Source: Pseudomonadota bacterium
Lineage (GTDB): Bacteria; Pseudomonadota; Gammaproteobacteria; Xanthomonadales; Xanthomonadaceae
Length of the DNA: 64,000 nt
Direction: 5' to 3'
Assembly (NCBI GenBank): GCA_023388355.1
Contig: JAEWGI010000064.1
Span: forward strand, 1-64,000
The notes under the pieces were generated by a model. It had not been told where the DNA came from. It worked only from the letters and a program-made list of their open reading frames with translations, and searched no databases. Below, piece after piece: positions 63,568 to 64,000 of the stretch. The translations under genes were made by a program, and so were the position numbers. Numbering within the stretch: the stretch's first letter is position 1; the number at the start of each line of letters is the position of its first letter.

Positions 63568-64000
63568 ATGGACCGATCGTTCTGGAAAGCCGGGCATACG
63601 CCGACGCTGGTGTCGGCCTTCCTCTATTTCGACCTCAGTTTCATGGTCTGGTACCTGCTGGGCCCGATGCAGGTGCAGATCGCCCAGGCGCTGCAGCTGG
63701 ACACACAGCAGCGCGCACTGATGGTGGCCGTGCCGATCCTGTGCGGCGCGGTGCTGCGGCTGTTCCTGGGCCTGCTGGCCGACCGCATTGGCGCCAAGCG
63801 CACCGGCGTGCTGGCCCAGCTGCTGGTGATCGCCGCGCTGCTGGTGGCCTGGAAGCTGGGCGTGCACAGCTTCGGCCAGGCGCTGCTGCTGGGGCTGATG
63901 CTGGGCGTGGCCGGTGCCTCGTTCGCGGTGGCCCTGCCGCTGGCCTCGCGCTGGTATCCGCCGCAGCACCAGGGCACGGCCATGGGCATTGCCGGTGCAG
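63568..64000 (+). CDS. narK: NarK/NasA-type nitrate/nitrite MFS transporter (3' end cut off)
   Basis: The first 144 residues show TPTLVSAFLYFDLSFMVWYLLGP, first 20 the family start of nitrate transporters, the MFS loop GLLADRIGAKR and SFAVALPLASRWYPPQHQG. GGAG is 11 bases before the ATG at 63568. It is the first gene behind the sigma-54/NasT leader. The type (assimilatory uptake or nitrate/nitrite exchange) cannot be told; the NtrC/NasT control favours assimilation. The remainder lies past the window. Confidence 0.92.
   Translation, partial: MDRSFWKAGHTPTLVSAFLYFDLSFMVWYLLGPMQVQIAQALQLDTQQRALMVAVPILCGAVLRLFLGLLADRIGAKRTGVLAQLLVIAALLVAWKLGVHSFGQALLLGLMLGVAGASFAVALPLASRWYPPQHQGTAMGIAGA

Overview
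The window is very GC-rich chromosomal DNA whose gene content points to a member of the Lysobacteraceae (Xanthomonadaceae), something like Luteimonas, Thermomonas or Pseudoxanthomonas. The main signs are the arginine genes of the N-acetylcitrulline route (N-acetylornithine carbamoyltransferase, an ArgE-type deacetylase and a fused acetylglutamate kinase/synthase), a TrpR-family regulator next to hisG, a FimX/Filp-type REC-PAS-GGDEF-EAL protein, and REP elements built on a TGTAGGAGCGGCTTCAGCC core. No rRNA, CRISPR array, phage or insertion sequence was seen. Most of the window reads as core genome; the accessory part is the denitrification and nitrate island at the right end. Genus assignment is inference.

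Layout. Bases 1-6400 (minus strand): hisD (cut by the window edge), hisG, a TrpR-like regulator with a perfect 9-6-9 palindrome just upstream, a small membrane protein, a long HutH-like lyase and hisS. Bases 6580-8720: an FnrN-type regulator, tRNA-Pro(CGG), a small protein and repeat blocks. Bases 8830-19890 (minus): proA, proB, a YciI-like protein, argH, argC, an acetyltransferase, fused argB, argE-type deacetylase, another acetyltransferase, argG and argF', mostly with ATGA/GTGA overlaps. A candidate arginine attenuator lies before argF'. Bases 20140-36210: cysS, sufE, an MFS exporter, a zinc-less DksA with a histone-like tail, yidD, pyrC, an M23 peptidase, a permuted NlpC/P60 protein, a diguanylate cyclase, folE2, and the conserved mupP-ubiG-mtaD block. 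Bases 36440-50010: efp divergent from epmB, the FimX-like protein, htpX, gluQ, phaB-phaR-phaB2, an M48 peptidase, a pseudo-FGE lipoprotein, rnd, tRNA-Ala(CGC) and a patatin lipoprotein.

Bases 50330-61510 form a denitrification module: nirK (copper nitrite reductase), nnrS, a DUF6522-type protein, norB (quinol NO reductase), hemN and fnr, plus two paralogous small membrane proteins sharing five histidines. FNR/DNR-type boxes (TTGAY-N4-RTCAA) precede nirK (two), nnrS, norB and hemN, with weaker matches before the two small membrane genes. No nos genes are visible, so in this window the pathway runs from nitrite to N2O.

Bases 61580-64000 hold a complete nitrate-responsive control circuit: nasT (ANTAR antiterminator), nasS (nitrate sensor), then a 329-base region with two NtrC-like sites, a sigma-54 -24/-12 promoter, three hairpins each presenting the same AACGGC hexaloop, and an intrinsic terminator that overlaps the third hairpin, followed by a NarK/NasA nitrate transporter cut by the window end. 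This leader is the strongest regulatory find in the window.
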